In this document: in pieces, positions 31,426 to 39,161 of the stretch | Position numbering within the stretch: position 1 is the stretch's first letter | Layout of the letters: each line of letters opens with the position of its first letter | Source of the DNA: Collinsella phocaeensis | GTDB taxonomy: Bacteria; Actinomycetota; Coriobacteriia; Coriobacteriales; Coriobacteriaceae | Length of the DNA: 64,000 bases | Direction: 5' to 3' | Assembly (NCBI RefSeq): GCF_900119895.1 | Contig: NZ_FQLR01000003.1 | Location: 248,001-312,000 of the forward strand | Position numbers and translations under genes: made by a program | Notes under the pieces: generated by a model | The model's input: only the letters and a program-made list of their open reading frames with translations | What the model was told of the DNA's origin: nothing | The model's database searches: none

Positions 31426-34221
31426 CTACTTCGATCCCTTGTTCCCGAAGCGAATCTTGATCTCGCGCTTGAGCGCGTACTTCGCCAGGCTCGGGATCTT
31501 CTTCTCGTACTTCACCATCGTGGAGCACTCCGGATGCTCGCGATGCAGGTGGATCGCATCGAACGCGCACTTGGTGGTGCACAGGCCGCAGCCGATGCAC
31601 TTGTTTTCGTCCACGATGGACGCACCGCAGCCCAGGCAGCGCGCCGTCTCGGCGCGCACCTGCTCCTCGGTGAAGGTCTCGGCGCACTCGCGGAACGGCT
31701 CGGCCTCCTCGCGGGCATAGTTGCGCACGGCGTCGCCGCGGCTCGCGGTGTCGTAGCTGCCGAAATCGACATCATCACGGTTGAGCTCGCGGTAGGCGCG
31801 CGGATTTCGGCCGATGGTGAGCGTCGCGTCCTGCACGAAGCGGTGGATGGACACAGCGGCCTCGTGGCCCGCCGCGATGGCGTCGATCGCGAACTTCGGA
31901 CCGGTGTAGACGTCGCCGCCCACGAAGATGTCGGGCTGAGCGGTCTGGTAGGTCTTGGGGTCGGCGACGGCGCCCTGGCCGCGCCCGAGCTCTACGGCCT
32001 CGCCGTCCAGCAGGCCGCCCCACTCGATCGCCTGGCCGATGGAGAACACCACGCGGTCGGCAGCGACCGTGCGGGTCTCGCTCTCGTCGTAGGTCGGGTC
32101 GAAGCGACCCTCGTTGTTGAAGACGCGCAGGCAGCGCTTGAAGGTGATCTCGCGCACGCGGCCCTCCTCGTCGGCGACGACCGAGACCGGGCCCCAGCCG
32201 CAGGAGATGTGCACGCCGTCCTCGTTGGCCTCCGTGACCTCCTCGGCGCTCGCAGGCATGTCCTCGGCGCTCTCGAGGCAGAACATCTCGACGTGCTCGC
32301 TGCCCAGGCGCGCGGCGGTGCGGGCAACGTCGATGGCGACGTTGCCTCCGCCCACCACGATGGTCCTGCCGTGCATGGCGGCCGCCTCGCCGCCGTTCTC
32401 CTGCTGCTCGGCAACGCGGCGCAGGAAGTCGACGGCCACGGACACGCCCTCGGCGTCCTGGCCCGGGATGCCGGGCAGACGGCCGCCCTGGCAACCGATC
32501 GCCACGTAGAAGGCCTTGAAACCCTGATCGCGCAGCTCGGCCAGGGTCAGGTCGCGACCGACCTCCACGCCGTAGCGGATCTCGACGCCCATCTCCTCGA
32601 TGATGGCGACCTCGGCCTCGATGACCTCCTTCTCGAGCTTGTAGCGCGGGATGCCGTAGGTGAGCATGCCGCCGGGGCGAGCGCTCTTCTCGAAGATGAC
32701 CGGCTTGTAGCCCTTCTCGGCCAGGTAGAACGCACAGGACAGGCCGGCGGGACCGGCGCCGATCACCGCGATCTTGTCGTCGAAGCCGCCCGTGCGCGTG
32801 GGCGTCACGACCTCGGGCACGTAGCGGTTCTCCGCCACGAGGTCCTGGTCGGCGATGAACTTCTTCACCTCGTCGATGGCCACCGCGGCGTCGACGCGGC
32901 CGCGGGTGCAGGCGTCCTCGCAGCGGCGGTTGCAGATGCGGCCGCAGATCGCGGGCAGCGGGTTCTCGCGCTTGATGAGGGCGAGCGCGTCGCGATAGCG
33001 ACCCTGCGCGGCGAGCTTGAGGTAGCCCTGGACGGCGATGTGCGCCGGGCAGGCGGTCTTGCACGGAGAGGTGCCGGTGTCGTAGGTCTCGATGCGGTTC
33101 TTGTTGCGGTAGTCGGGGCTCCACTTCTCCGGACCCCACTTCACGGCATCCGGAAGCTCCTGCTTGGGATACTCCGGCACCTTGCCCGTGCTGGCGGCGC
33201 AGAGCTTCTGGCCGAGCTTGACGGCGCCGGCGGGGCACACCTCGACGCAGCGCCCGCAGGCAACGCACTTGTCGGTCTCGGTGCGCGCCACATAGGCGGA
33301 GCGGGAGAGGTTCGGCGTGTTGAACAGCTGGGAGGTGCGCAGCGCGTAGCAGACGTTCACGTTGCAGTTGCAGATCGCGAAGATCTTGTCCTCGCCGTCG
33401 ATGTTGGTGATCTGGTGCACGAAGCCGTTGGCCTCGGCCTGGCGCAGCGTGTCGTACACCTCCTCGCGCGTGATGTAGCGGCCGCGGTCGGTCTCCACCA
33501 CGTAGTCGGCCATGTCTCCCACGGCGATGCACCAGTCGTTCGGGTCGTCGCCGCAGCCCTCGCCCAGCTTCGCGCGGCTCATGCGGCAGCTGCACGCGCT
33601 CGCGGCGTACTTGCCGTCGTACTTGTCGAGCCAATGCTCGATGTGCTCGATCGAGACCGAGCGATCCTCCATCTCGATGGCCTTCTCGACGGGGATGACG
33701 TGCATGCCGATGCCGGCGCCTCCGGGCGGGACCATCGGGGTGGCGCGGGCGAGCGCCCCCTTGGACGCCTGCTCGAAGAACTTCGCGACGGCCGGATGCT
33801 CGTCGATCTGCGACTGGCGCATGTTGAGGAACTCGGCGGAGCCCGGCACGAGCATGGGCAGGACCCACTGCTTTGCGCGGTCGGGATTCTCCCAGTTGTA
33901 CTCGATGAGGCCGATGTAGCTCATCTCGTCGAGCAGCTTCTCGAGGTCGGCCTCCGGCAGGCCGGTCGCCTTGACGAGCTCCGGCAGCGTGTAGGGGCGG
34001 CGCATCTTCATCTTGAGCAGGACGTCGGCCATCTCATCGGTCGTGACCTCGGCGAACGCCCAGTACTCGAAGGACTTCAGCTCTTTTTTGCCCAGCAGGC
34101 GGTTGGTGCAGTGCTCGCACAGCGCCACGATCTTGGGGCGCGGGTTCTCGGGGATGGGGGGCACGAACTCCGCGCCGATGTCGGGCTCGGTGAAGGAAAT
34201 GCCGGGGCCGTTCACGATCAT
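31426..34221 (-). CDS. Fused Fe-S / FAD-dependent NAD(P)H oxidoreductase
   Basis: The 931-residue protein has an N-terminal helical region with CEHC (35-38) and two Cys-rich clusters (about 210-231, 284-291). Next come a 4Fe-4S ferredoxin motif (CVACGRCVEVC at 319-329) and a GltD-type module: CPAHIAVQGYL and CGRICNRRCEDACTRG, then FAD fold VIGAGPAGL near 487 and NAD(P) fold VVGGGNVAIDVA. A second ferredoxin (CIGCGLCTTKC) closes it. It should pass electrons between NAD(P)H and iron-sulfur partners. Lying between hypB and hypA suggests a link to hydrogen metabolism. AAAGGAAA precedes the ATG at 34221. Partners are not visible. Confidence 0.82.
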   Translation of the reverse strand: MIVNGPGISFTEPDIGAEFVPPIPENPRPKIVALCEHCTNRLLGKKELKSFEYWAFAEVTTDEMADVLLKMKMRRPYTLPELVKATGLPEADLEKLLDEMSYIGLIEYNWENPDRAKQWVLPMLVPGSAEFLNMRQSQIDEHPAVAKFFEQASKGALARATPMVPPGGAGIGMHVIPVEKAIEMEDRSVSIEHIEHWLDKYDGKYAASACSCRMSRAKLGEGCGDDPNDWCIAVGDMADYVVETDRGRYITREEVYDTLRQAEANGFVHQITNIDGEDKIFAICNCNVNVCYALRTSQLFNTPNLSRSAYVARTETDKCVACGRCVEVCPAGAVKLGQKLCAASTGKVPEYPKQELPDAVKWGPEKWSPDYRNKNRIETYDTGTSPCKTACPAHIAVQGYLKLAAQGRYRDALALIKRENPLPAICGRICNRRCEDACTRGRVDAAVAIDEVKKFIADQDLVAENRYVPEVVTPTRTGGFDDKIAVIGAGPAGLSCAFYLAEKGYKPVIFEKSARPGGMLTYGIPRYKLEKEVIEAEVAIIEEMGVEIRYGVEVGRDLTLAELRDQGFKAFYVAIGCQGGRLPGIPGQDAEGVSVAVDFLRRVAEQQENGGEAAAMHGRTIVVGGGNVAIDVARTAARLGSEHVEMFCLESAEDMPASAEEVTEANEDGVHISCGWGPVSVVADEEGRVREITFKRCLRVFNNEGRFDPTYDESETRTVAADRVVFSIGQAIEWGGLLDGEAVELGRGQGAVADPKTYQTAQPDIFVGGDVYTGPKFAIDAIAAGHEAAVSIHRFVQDATLTIGRNPRAYRELNRDDVDFGSYDTASRGDAVRNYAREEAEPFRECAETFTEEQVRAETARCLGCGASIVDENKCIGCGLCTTKCAFDAIHLHREHPECSTMVKYEKKIPSLAKYALKREIKIRFGNKGSK

Positions 34222-34274
34222 GTTCGGTTTCCTTTCGCTCTTGCGAGGCCGTGTGTTCAGGAGGTGCCATCGCG

Positions 34275-34384
34275 CCTCAAAAGGGGGACAGGCACCAATT
34301 TGAGGTTCTGGACAGGGGCGCATCCCCAACGGCACGCCACCGCAGCTGACGGGCCTCAAATTGGTGCCTGTCCCCCTTTTGAGG
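34275..34384. repeat. REP-like cluster C, perfect 31-bp inverted pair
   Basis: The forward unit 34275-34305 and reverse unit 34354-34384 are exact reverse complements over 31 bases and enclose 48 bases. The transcript of the hypB-oxidoreductase gap can form a very stable cruciform or stem here. It may also act as a terminator or mRNA stabiliser. Confidence 0.88.
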
Positions 34385-34395
34385 CGCGGAAGGCG

Positions 34396-35082
34396 CTAGG
34401 CGATCTTCCACTCCGCTATGCGCGTGCGGAGCCAATCCGCCCACGCGTCGACGCCCTCCCCGGTCTTGGCGCTGATGGGGATGATCGTCGCGTTCGGGTT
34501 GCGCATGAGGATGTTCTCGCGCACGCGCTCCATGCTGAACGCGTCGAACACCGGCAGGGCGTCGATCTTGTTGATGAGCACGACGTCGCAGATGCTGAAC
34601 ATGAGCGGGTACTTGAGCGGCTTGTCGTCGCCCTCGGGCACCGACAGGATCATCGCGTTGGCCGAAGCGCCCGTGTCGAACTCCGCGGGGCACACTAGGT
34701 TGCCCACGTTCTCCAGGATCGCCAGGTCGATCGGCTCGCCGCCGCCCTCGGCCAACAGGCCCTCCAGGCCCTGCTCGGTCATGTAGGCGTCGAGGTGGCA
34801 CATGCCGCCCGTGTGCAGCTGGATGGCGCGCACGCCGGTCTCGGCCATGGTGCGGGCGTCGACGTCCGAGTCGATATCGGCCTCCATCACCGCGATGGCC
34901 ATCTCCCCGCGCAGCACCTCGACGGTGCGCCGAAGCGTCGTCGTCTTGCCCGACCCGGGGCTCGACATAAGATTGAGCAGGAACGTCCCCTGCTCGCGCA
35001 AGCGTGCGCGAAGCTCGTCCGCCTTGCGGTCGTTGTCCGCGAACACGCTCTGCTTGACCTCGATCACTCGAACGTCGTCCAT
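34396..35082 (-). CDS. hypB: Hydrogenase nickel-insertion GTPase HypB
   Basis: The 228-residue SIMIBI-class GTPase has P-loop SSPGSGKTTTL, switch segment MEADIDSDVDA, ENVGNLVCPAEFDTGA (the conserved metal-site Cys), VVLINKIDALP and the ISAKTGEG motif. It hydrolyses GTP to load nickel with HypA. The N-terminal CxxCGC and His-rich nickel-storage stretches found in some HypB proteins are absent, so it is a minimal form. GGGGAGGG precedes the ATG at 35082. Two TTGAC-N5-GTCAA-type palindromes lie 34 to 74 bases upstream, so control by the divergent TetR protein is likely. Confidence 0.95.
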   Translation of the reverse strand: MDDVRVIEVKQSVFADNDRKADELRARLREQGTFLLNLMSSPGSGKTTTLRRTVEVLRGEMAIAVMEADIDSDVDARTMAETGVRAIQLHTGGMCHLDAYMTEQGLEGLLAEGGGEPIDLAILENVGNLVCPAEFDTGASANAMILSVPEGDDKPLKYPLMFSICDVVLINKIDALPVFDAFSMERVRENILMRNPNATIIPISAKTGEGVDAWADWLRTRIAEWKIA

Positions 35083-35115
35083 GGCGATCCCTCCCCTGCC
35101 GTTTACGGCATACCT

Positions 35116-35156
35116 CATGACAATTTGTCATGTTTAGTGTTGACGAAACGTCAACA
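35116..35156. promoter_or_regulatory. Twin TetR-type operators between hypB and tetR
   Basis: Two palindromes lie in the 127-base divergent gap: CATGACAATTTGTCATG (35116-35132) and TGTTGACGAAACGTCAACA (35138-35156). Both fit TGAC-N5-GTCA with outward A or T. The first lies where the hypB promoter is expected, and both can also cover the tetR promoter. Confidence 0.7.
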
Positions 35157-35209
35157 AAGTTCAAGACTATATTCGCCAGAACGGCCGATTGAGCGCCGAA
35201 GGGAGCAGC

Positions 35210-35839
35210 ATGGCGGTCGAGACTTCAAGACATCACGAGCGCCTTCCGCACGACGAGCGCCGCGGCGAGATCCTCGCAGCGGTCCGCGCCATCTGCTCGG
35301 AGCGAGGGCTCTCCCGCCTGTCCATCTCCGCCGTGACCGAGCGTGCCGGATGCACGCGCTCGCTGTTCTACCACTACTTCCCCACCAAGGAAGACGCGCT
35401 CGAAGCGGCGCTGGACGAGAGCATCGACCGGTTCCTCGAGCAGCTCGAGGCCTGGAACGGCGCGCGCGAGCTCGGCGACATCGAGGGTGCGCTCGACAGC
35501 GTCTCCGCCATGCTGAAAGACATGATCCTCGGGGACGACGACCTGCCGCGCTCGCTCGCCTCGGGCGGGAACGCCTCGATCTACACCGCGTTCGTGAACC
35601 GCGTCGCCGACCGCTGCGCGCGGTATCTCTGCGAGACGACCGCCACAGACTTCGCCGCGCATCACGAGGTGCGTATCGACCACGTCTACGAGACGTTCTA
35701 CGTTCTCATCTGCGGGCTCATCATGTTCGTCCGCACGCATCCCGACGCACCGGCGTCCACCGTGAAGGACATCATCGCCAGCACCCTGCACATCGAGGGC
35801 TACACCGATAAATATCCCGAACGGCGGCCGACGCGCTGA
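35210..35839 (+). CDS. TetR/AcrR-family transcriptional regulator
   Basis: The 209-residue regulator has an N-terminal TetR helix-turn-helix (EILAAVRAICSERGLSRLSI, then AVTERAGCTRSLFYHYFPTK) and a helical ligand domain. It probably binds the TGAC-N5-GTCA palindromes on both sides of its own gene: two before hypB/tetR and one before the membrane protein at 36001. The inducer is unknown. The ATG at 35210 has GAAGGGAG upstream; an upstream in-frame TTG at 35189 is a weaker choice. Confidence 0.92.
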   Translation: MAVETSRHHERLPHDERRGEILAAVRAICSERGLSRLSISAVTERAGCTRSLFYHYFPTKEDALEAALDESIDRFLEQLEAWNGARELGDIEGALDSVSAMLKDMILGDDDLPRSLASGGNASIYTAFVNRVADRCARYLCETTATDFAAHHEVRIDHVYETFYVLICGLIMFVRTHPDAPASTVKDIIASTLHIEGYTDKYPERRPTR

Positions 35840-35948
35840 CCGACGCGCTCGCCGCGCTCCCGACGTGGGGACGGCCCCGTGTCGGGAGCGGCGTGCAGGA
35901 CGGTGTCTGCGCGCGCCACAGGCTCTCGGGACCGGTGCGCCGAAAGTA

Positions 35949-35963
35949 TTGACGTTTTGTCAA
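35949..35963 (+). promoter_or_regulatory. Third TetR-type operator, upstream of gene 36001
   Basis: TTGACGTTTTGTCAA matches the TTGAC-N5-GTCAA pattern of the two hypB/tetR sites. It contains TTGACG, a possible -35, so repressor binding would block the promoter. Confidence 0.7.
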
Positions 35964-36000
35964 CTAGCCCGGGTACGGGCTGAGATAGAAAGGGGAACCT

Positions 36001-36975
36001 ATGTTGTTCCAGGTCTATGGCGAGAACGCCATGTTCCAGTGGTTGGGCTGGGTGATGGTCTTCGTCGGCCTCATCCTTGCCAACGAGATCGCCCGTCGCT
36101 CCAAGATCGGCGGCATCGTGTGCTTCCTCGGCCTTCCGGCGGTACTCACGGTCTACTTCATCGCCATCTACGTGTGCGCCGGGATGGGACAGGAGTGGGC
36201 GCTCAACAACCCCACGTACGTGCACATGAACAGCTGGTTCCACTACGCGAAGCTCTACGCCGCCACCGCGGGGTGCATCGGCTTCATGATGCTCAAGTAC
36301 GGCTGGGGCAGCATCGGCCGCTCCCACTGGTTCAAGGCCTTCCCCTTCGCGATCGTCGCGATCAACATCCTGATCGCCGTCGTCTCCGATTTCGAGAGCG
36401 CCGTCCGCGCGTTCGGCACCACGTGGGTCTCCTCCGAGGGCGTCACGCTCATGGGAGGCTGGCACAACGTGTTCAACGGCATCGCCGGCCTGATCAACAT
36501 CTTCTGCATGACCGGCTGGTGGGGCATCTACACCTCCAAGAAGAAGGACGACATGCTCTGGCCCGACATGACTTGGGTCTTCATCGTCGCCTACGACCTC
36601 TGGAACTTCTGCTACACCTACAACTGCCTCCCCACGCACGCCTGGTACTGCGGTCTCGCCCTTCTGCTGGCGCCGACCGTCGCCAACGCGCTTTGGAACA
36701 AGGGCGGCTGGATCCAGAACCGCGCGAACACCCTCGCCCTTTGGTGCATGTTCGCCCAGGTATTCCCCATGTTCCAGGACTACAGCGTCTTCTCCACGCA
36801 GTCCGTCAACAACCCGCAGGTCAACCTGGTCGTCTCCATCATCGCGCTCGTCGCCAACATCGCGGCGCTCTGCTACATCGTCTATCGCGCGAAGAAGCTC
36901 GGCGTGAACCCCTACAAGCACGAGGTCTTCCACGGCACGCGCGACTACGAGCTCGCTATGGACCGCGCCGAGTAG
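36001..36975 (+). CDS. Polytopic membrane protein, DUF5692-like
   Basis: The 324-residue protein has about nine TM helices with short loops and many aromatic residues (WDMTW-, FCYTYNCLPTHAWYC- and WGIYTSKKKDD-type segments). It ends in a polar cytoplasmic tail (VFHGTRDYELAMDRAE). I take it for the DUF5692 family, which has no known function, but that match is from memory. GAAAGGGGAACCT precedes the ATG. A TetR-type operator sits 38 bases upstream, so it is probably co-regulated with tetR and hypB. The dense Trp/Tyr/His content suggests a quinone, haem or small-ligand site, as inference only. Confidence 0.65.
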   Translation: MLFQVYGENAMFQWLGWVMVFVGLILANEIARRSKIGGIVCFLGLPAVLTVYFIAIYVCAGMGQEWALNNPTYVHMNSWFHYAKLYAATAGCIGFMMLKYGWGSIGRSHWFKAFPFAIVAINILIAVVSDFESAVRAFGTTWVSSEGVTLMGGWHNVFNGIAGLINIFCMTGWWGIYTSKKKDDMLWPDMTWVFIVAYDLWNFCYTYNCLPTHAWYCGLALLLAPTVANALWNKGGWIQNRANTLALWCMFAQVFPMFQDYSVFSTQSVNNPQVNLVVSIIALVANIAALCYIVYRAKKLGVNPYKHEVFHGTRDYELAMDRAE

Positions 36976-37015
36976 CGCACCTGCGCGCAAGCTCGACGCA
37001 CCTCGGTTCGCACGA

Positions 37016-37052
37016 CCCTCCCCGCGCCCGCGTCGGCATGGGGAGGGCTTTT
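37016..37052 (+). terminator. Terminator after gene 36001-36975
   Basis: An 8-bp stem (37016-37023 with 37040-37047) followed by CTTTTC lies 41 bases after the stop. Confidence 0.7.
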
Positions 37053-37142
37053 CATATCGCTGCCCCATCGCCGGCACGCGCGGCGGGGCTACCGTGCGGG
37101 CCGCGCACGAGACCCGCGCTTCGCAAAATGGGTATCATGGAG

Positions 37143-37164
37143 AGGCCCCTTCTTGGGGGGCCTT
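37143..37164 (+). promoter_or_regulatory. GC hairpin ahead of gene 37197
   Basis: AGGCCCC and GGGGCCT pair around a short loop 33 bases before the start codon, followed by TCGTTGT. It may be an attenuator or leader structure. Confidence 0.35.
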
Positions 37165-37196
37165 CGTTGTCCATTCGCCGCAATCGAGGAGTCGAG

Positions 37197-37613
37197 ATGT
37201 CCCAGAACCGCAAGATGCTCAAGATCTTCAGTCTGATCCAGGTACCGATCGCGCTCGCCGCGCTCGTCATGGGCGCACTCACCCTCGCGGGCAGCTCCGC
37301 AGCGAGCGGAAACGCCTCGGTCCTCGGAATCGAGCTTGCGGTATCGCTCTGGCAGACGATTCTCGGAGCCGCCGCCATCGCCGGCGGCGTGCTTGCACTC
37401 GTCTCCGCGTCCTTCGGGATCCGCGGCGCGAACCGACCGAGCTCTCTCGGCAGCCACCTGCCCGTCTCCGTCCTGAGCGCCATCGCCGGCGTCCTCGCCG
37501 CGCTCGGCTGCACGGCGGGCCTGAACGCAGGCGTCGCAGGAGCCGCGCTCGCGATCTGCGCGATTCTCGCATGCGTCTACGACCGCAAGGTGGTCAAGGA
37601 GCTCGATCGCTAG
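37197..37613 (+). CDS. Small four-TM membrane protein
   Basis: The 138-residue protein has a short basic N-terminus (MSQNRKMLK) and four hydrophobic helices: IFSLIQVPIALAALVMGAL, WQTILGAAAIAGGVLALVSA, LPVSVLSAIAGVLAALGC and AAGAALAIC-type. A basic tail follows (YDRKVVKELDR). Conserved-looking spacing (S/AGNAS, GIRGANRPSSLG) suggests a real gene, and AGGAG precedes the ATG, but I do not recognise a family. It is unlinked to known genes and is followed by a clean terminator. Confidence 0.75.
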   Translation: MSQNRKMLKIFSLIQVPIALAALVMGALTLAGSSAASGNASVLGIELAVSLWQTILGAAAIAGGVLALVSASFGIRGANRPSSLGSHLPVSVLSAIAGVLAALGCTAGLNAGVAGAALAICAILACVYDRKVVKELDR

Positions 37614-37705
37614 GCCGCGGCCGCAGCGCACCTCGCACGCAAGCCGCCCGGGCCCGCCGCGGCCCAGGAACGCCTATCGATGCGGCATCCGCGCCCGCAC
37701 GCCAA

Positions 37706-37739
37706 CAGTGCCCCCCCGATTAGGGGAGGCGCTGTTTTT
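37706..37739 (+). terminator. Intrinsic terminator after gene 37197
   Basis: CAGTGCC and GGCGCTG with inner CCCC and GGGG pairs (one bulge, one G-T) form a stem at 37706-37734, followed by TTTTT. Confidence 0.82.
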
Positions 37740-37790
37740 ATGATTGTTTTATTTGCATATTAGTATTGTTATATTCGTGTTTCTGAATAT
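37735..37790. other. Local AT-rich stretch
   Basis: About 50 bases of very low GC (TTTATTTGCATATTAGTATT and more) interrupt a GC-rich chromosome just before the 26-bp inverted repeat. There is no gene. It could mark a past insertion or an AT-rich upstream element. Confidence 0.5.
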
Positions 37791-37834
37791 GTGTTTCAGC
37801 AGCGACAAGACATGGCAGCACGGAATTCCGAGTG

Positions 37835-38019
37835 TGGCACGAAACCCCGTCGAGTCGGTACGGCATTCCCTCGAATGCCGATATCGCGGCGCCTCATCAA
37901 CACCATGTCGCCCCTTAACGACGGCCACATACGCATGAAGCTGCGGGCACATAGCTCAAAACGCCTATGCACGCATGCACCGCACATCCCGAATACCGAC
38001 TCGACGGGGTTTCGTGCCA
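37835..38019. repeat. 26-bp perfect inverted repeat with 133-base interior
   Basis: Arms 37835-37860 and 37994-38019 are exact reverse complements over 26 bases, ending TGGCACGAAACCCC at the outside. The interior (133 bases) has an 8-bp hairpin at 37861-37880 (CGGCATTC with GAATGCCG) and no supported gene. It lies in the 495-base gap between gene 37197 and the HAD gene and looks like a small non-coding element. Confidence 0.8.
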
Positions 38020-38108
38020 TCTTCGCGATTCGGCGCAGATTAAGAGCAGGATCGCCCGTTTTTCTGGTCTCCGAGAGCCTCGATGGGGCAGCGACGCCCA
38101 GGCCTCGC

Positions 38109-38933
38109 CTAGATCAGCCCGAAGTGCGCGAGGGCCGTCGCCACGCCGTCGTCCTCGACGGAATCCGTCACGTACGCGGCAGCCTCCTTCACGGAGGGCA
38201 TCGCGTTTCCCATCGCGACCGGCACGTCCACGGCGGCGAGCATCGCCAGGTCGTTCTCGGAGTCGCCGAACCCGTAGGTGAGCTCGGGCGCGTACGGGAG
38301 CGTCTCGACCGCGCGCTTCACGCCCGTCCCTTTGTCCACCCCGCGCACATTCGCCTCGTACATGCCGAGCCCCAGGTTGCTGAGCACGAACCGCCCCTCG
38401 AGCTCGGGCCACACCGCATGGGCGCGCTCATATGAAGACTCCTCGAAACAGAATTTCGTGAACCCCATGCCCTCGGTCTTCTTCAAAAATGTCTCCGCGT
38501 CCGCATACGTGGGAAGGGACTCGAAACCGTTGTAGTGCTCGCCCTCGGGGGCAGCGACGATGCAGGTCTCGGAACCCTCGTACATGACCGTCGCCCCGGC
38601 GTCGAGCAGGGTTCCCACCGTTTTCGCGAGCAGCTCCCGCTCGATCACGTCCTCATGCACGATGCAGCCGTCGATGGAGACCGTCGCCCCGGCGCTCGAG
38701 ACGATACCCGTCGGCTTGAGCGCGAGCAGATCCCCGGACACCGTGCACAGGGGGCGACCCGTGCAGATGAACGTCTGGTAGCCCCGCTCGCGAAGGCGCA
38801 GGAAGGCCGAGACGACCGCATCGCTCGGACGGCCGTTGGCGATGTTGTCGGCGATGCTCAGTCCGGGCCGGTGCCAGACGATCGTGCCGTCGACGTCGAA
38901 GAACAGGGCGGCGGTTGCAGGGACGCGCTCCAT
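38109..38933 (-). CDS. HAD-superfamily Cof-type phosphatase
   Basis: The 274-residue protein has HAD motif I FFDVDGTIV (nucleophile Asp and catalytic Asp), motif II ICTGRP, a C2B cap domain, motif III Lys in VDKGTGVKRA, and motif IV GFGDSENDLAML. Cof-type HADs hydrolyse sugar phosphates, nucleotides or cofactor intermediates in the cytoplasm. The substrate cannot be predicted. AGAGGAGA precedes the ATG at 38933. It lies divergent from the rlmKL homologue, whose -10 TATAAT is at 39045. Confidence 0.9.
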   Translation of the reverse strand: MERVPATAALFFDVDGTIVWHRPGLSIADNIANGRPSDAVVSAFLRLRERGYQTFICTGRPLCTVSGDLLALKPTGIVSSAGATVSIDGCIVHEDVIERELLAKTVGTLLDAGATVMYEGSETCIVAAPEGEHYNGFESLPTYADAETFLKKTEGMGFTKFCFEESSYERAHAVWPELEGRFVLSNLGLGMYEANVRGVDKGTGVKRAVETLPYAPELTYGFGDSENDLAMLAAVDVPVAMGNAMPSVKEAAAYVTDSVEDDGVATALAHFGLI

Positions 38934-39044
38934 GGGTCTCCTCTCGTAGATTGCCTGCAGGCTACTGTAGCACGGTGCCCCGCGGCGAAACGCGGAGCGT
39001 ATGCAATCCGCGCACGCCCCGAGGCACCCCGGCATGCTCCCCGT

Positions 39045-39050
39045 ATAATG
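39045..39050 (+). promoter_or_regulatory. -10 element upstream of rlmKL homologue
   Basis: TATAAT is a consensus -10, with the ATG 112 bases downstream. I find no convincing -35, and the leader of about 105 bases is GC-rich with no motif I recognise. Confidence 0.4.
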
Positions 39051-39161
39051 GTGCACACGATACCGAACTCCGCGCTGCGCCGCGGGCATGCGCCCCGACA
39101 CGCGCGGCGCCCGCGGCGCATACCCCAAGGCGCACGGCGCCCACCCCGAAAGAGGCTCACT

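Noticed and set aside
31534-34698. 1054-residue open frame antisense to the oxidoreductase
   Set aside because: It is a high-GC shadow of the strong minus-strand gene and shows no protein motifs; its translation is Leu/Gly/Ala/Arg-rich.
38535-39161. In-frame plus-strand extension upstream of the rlmKL homologue
   Set aside because: It overlaps the HAD gene on the other strand and lacks conserved sequence; GAAAGAGG before 39162 marks the true start.
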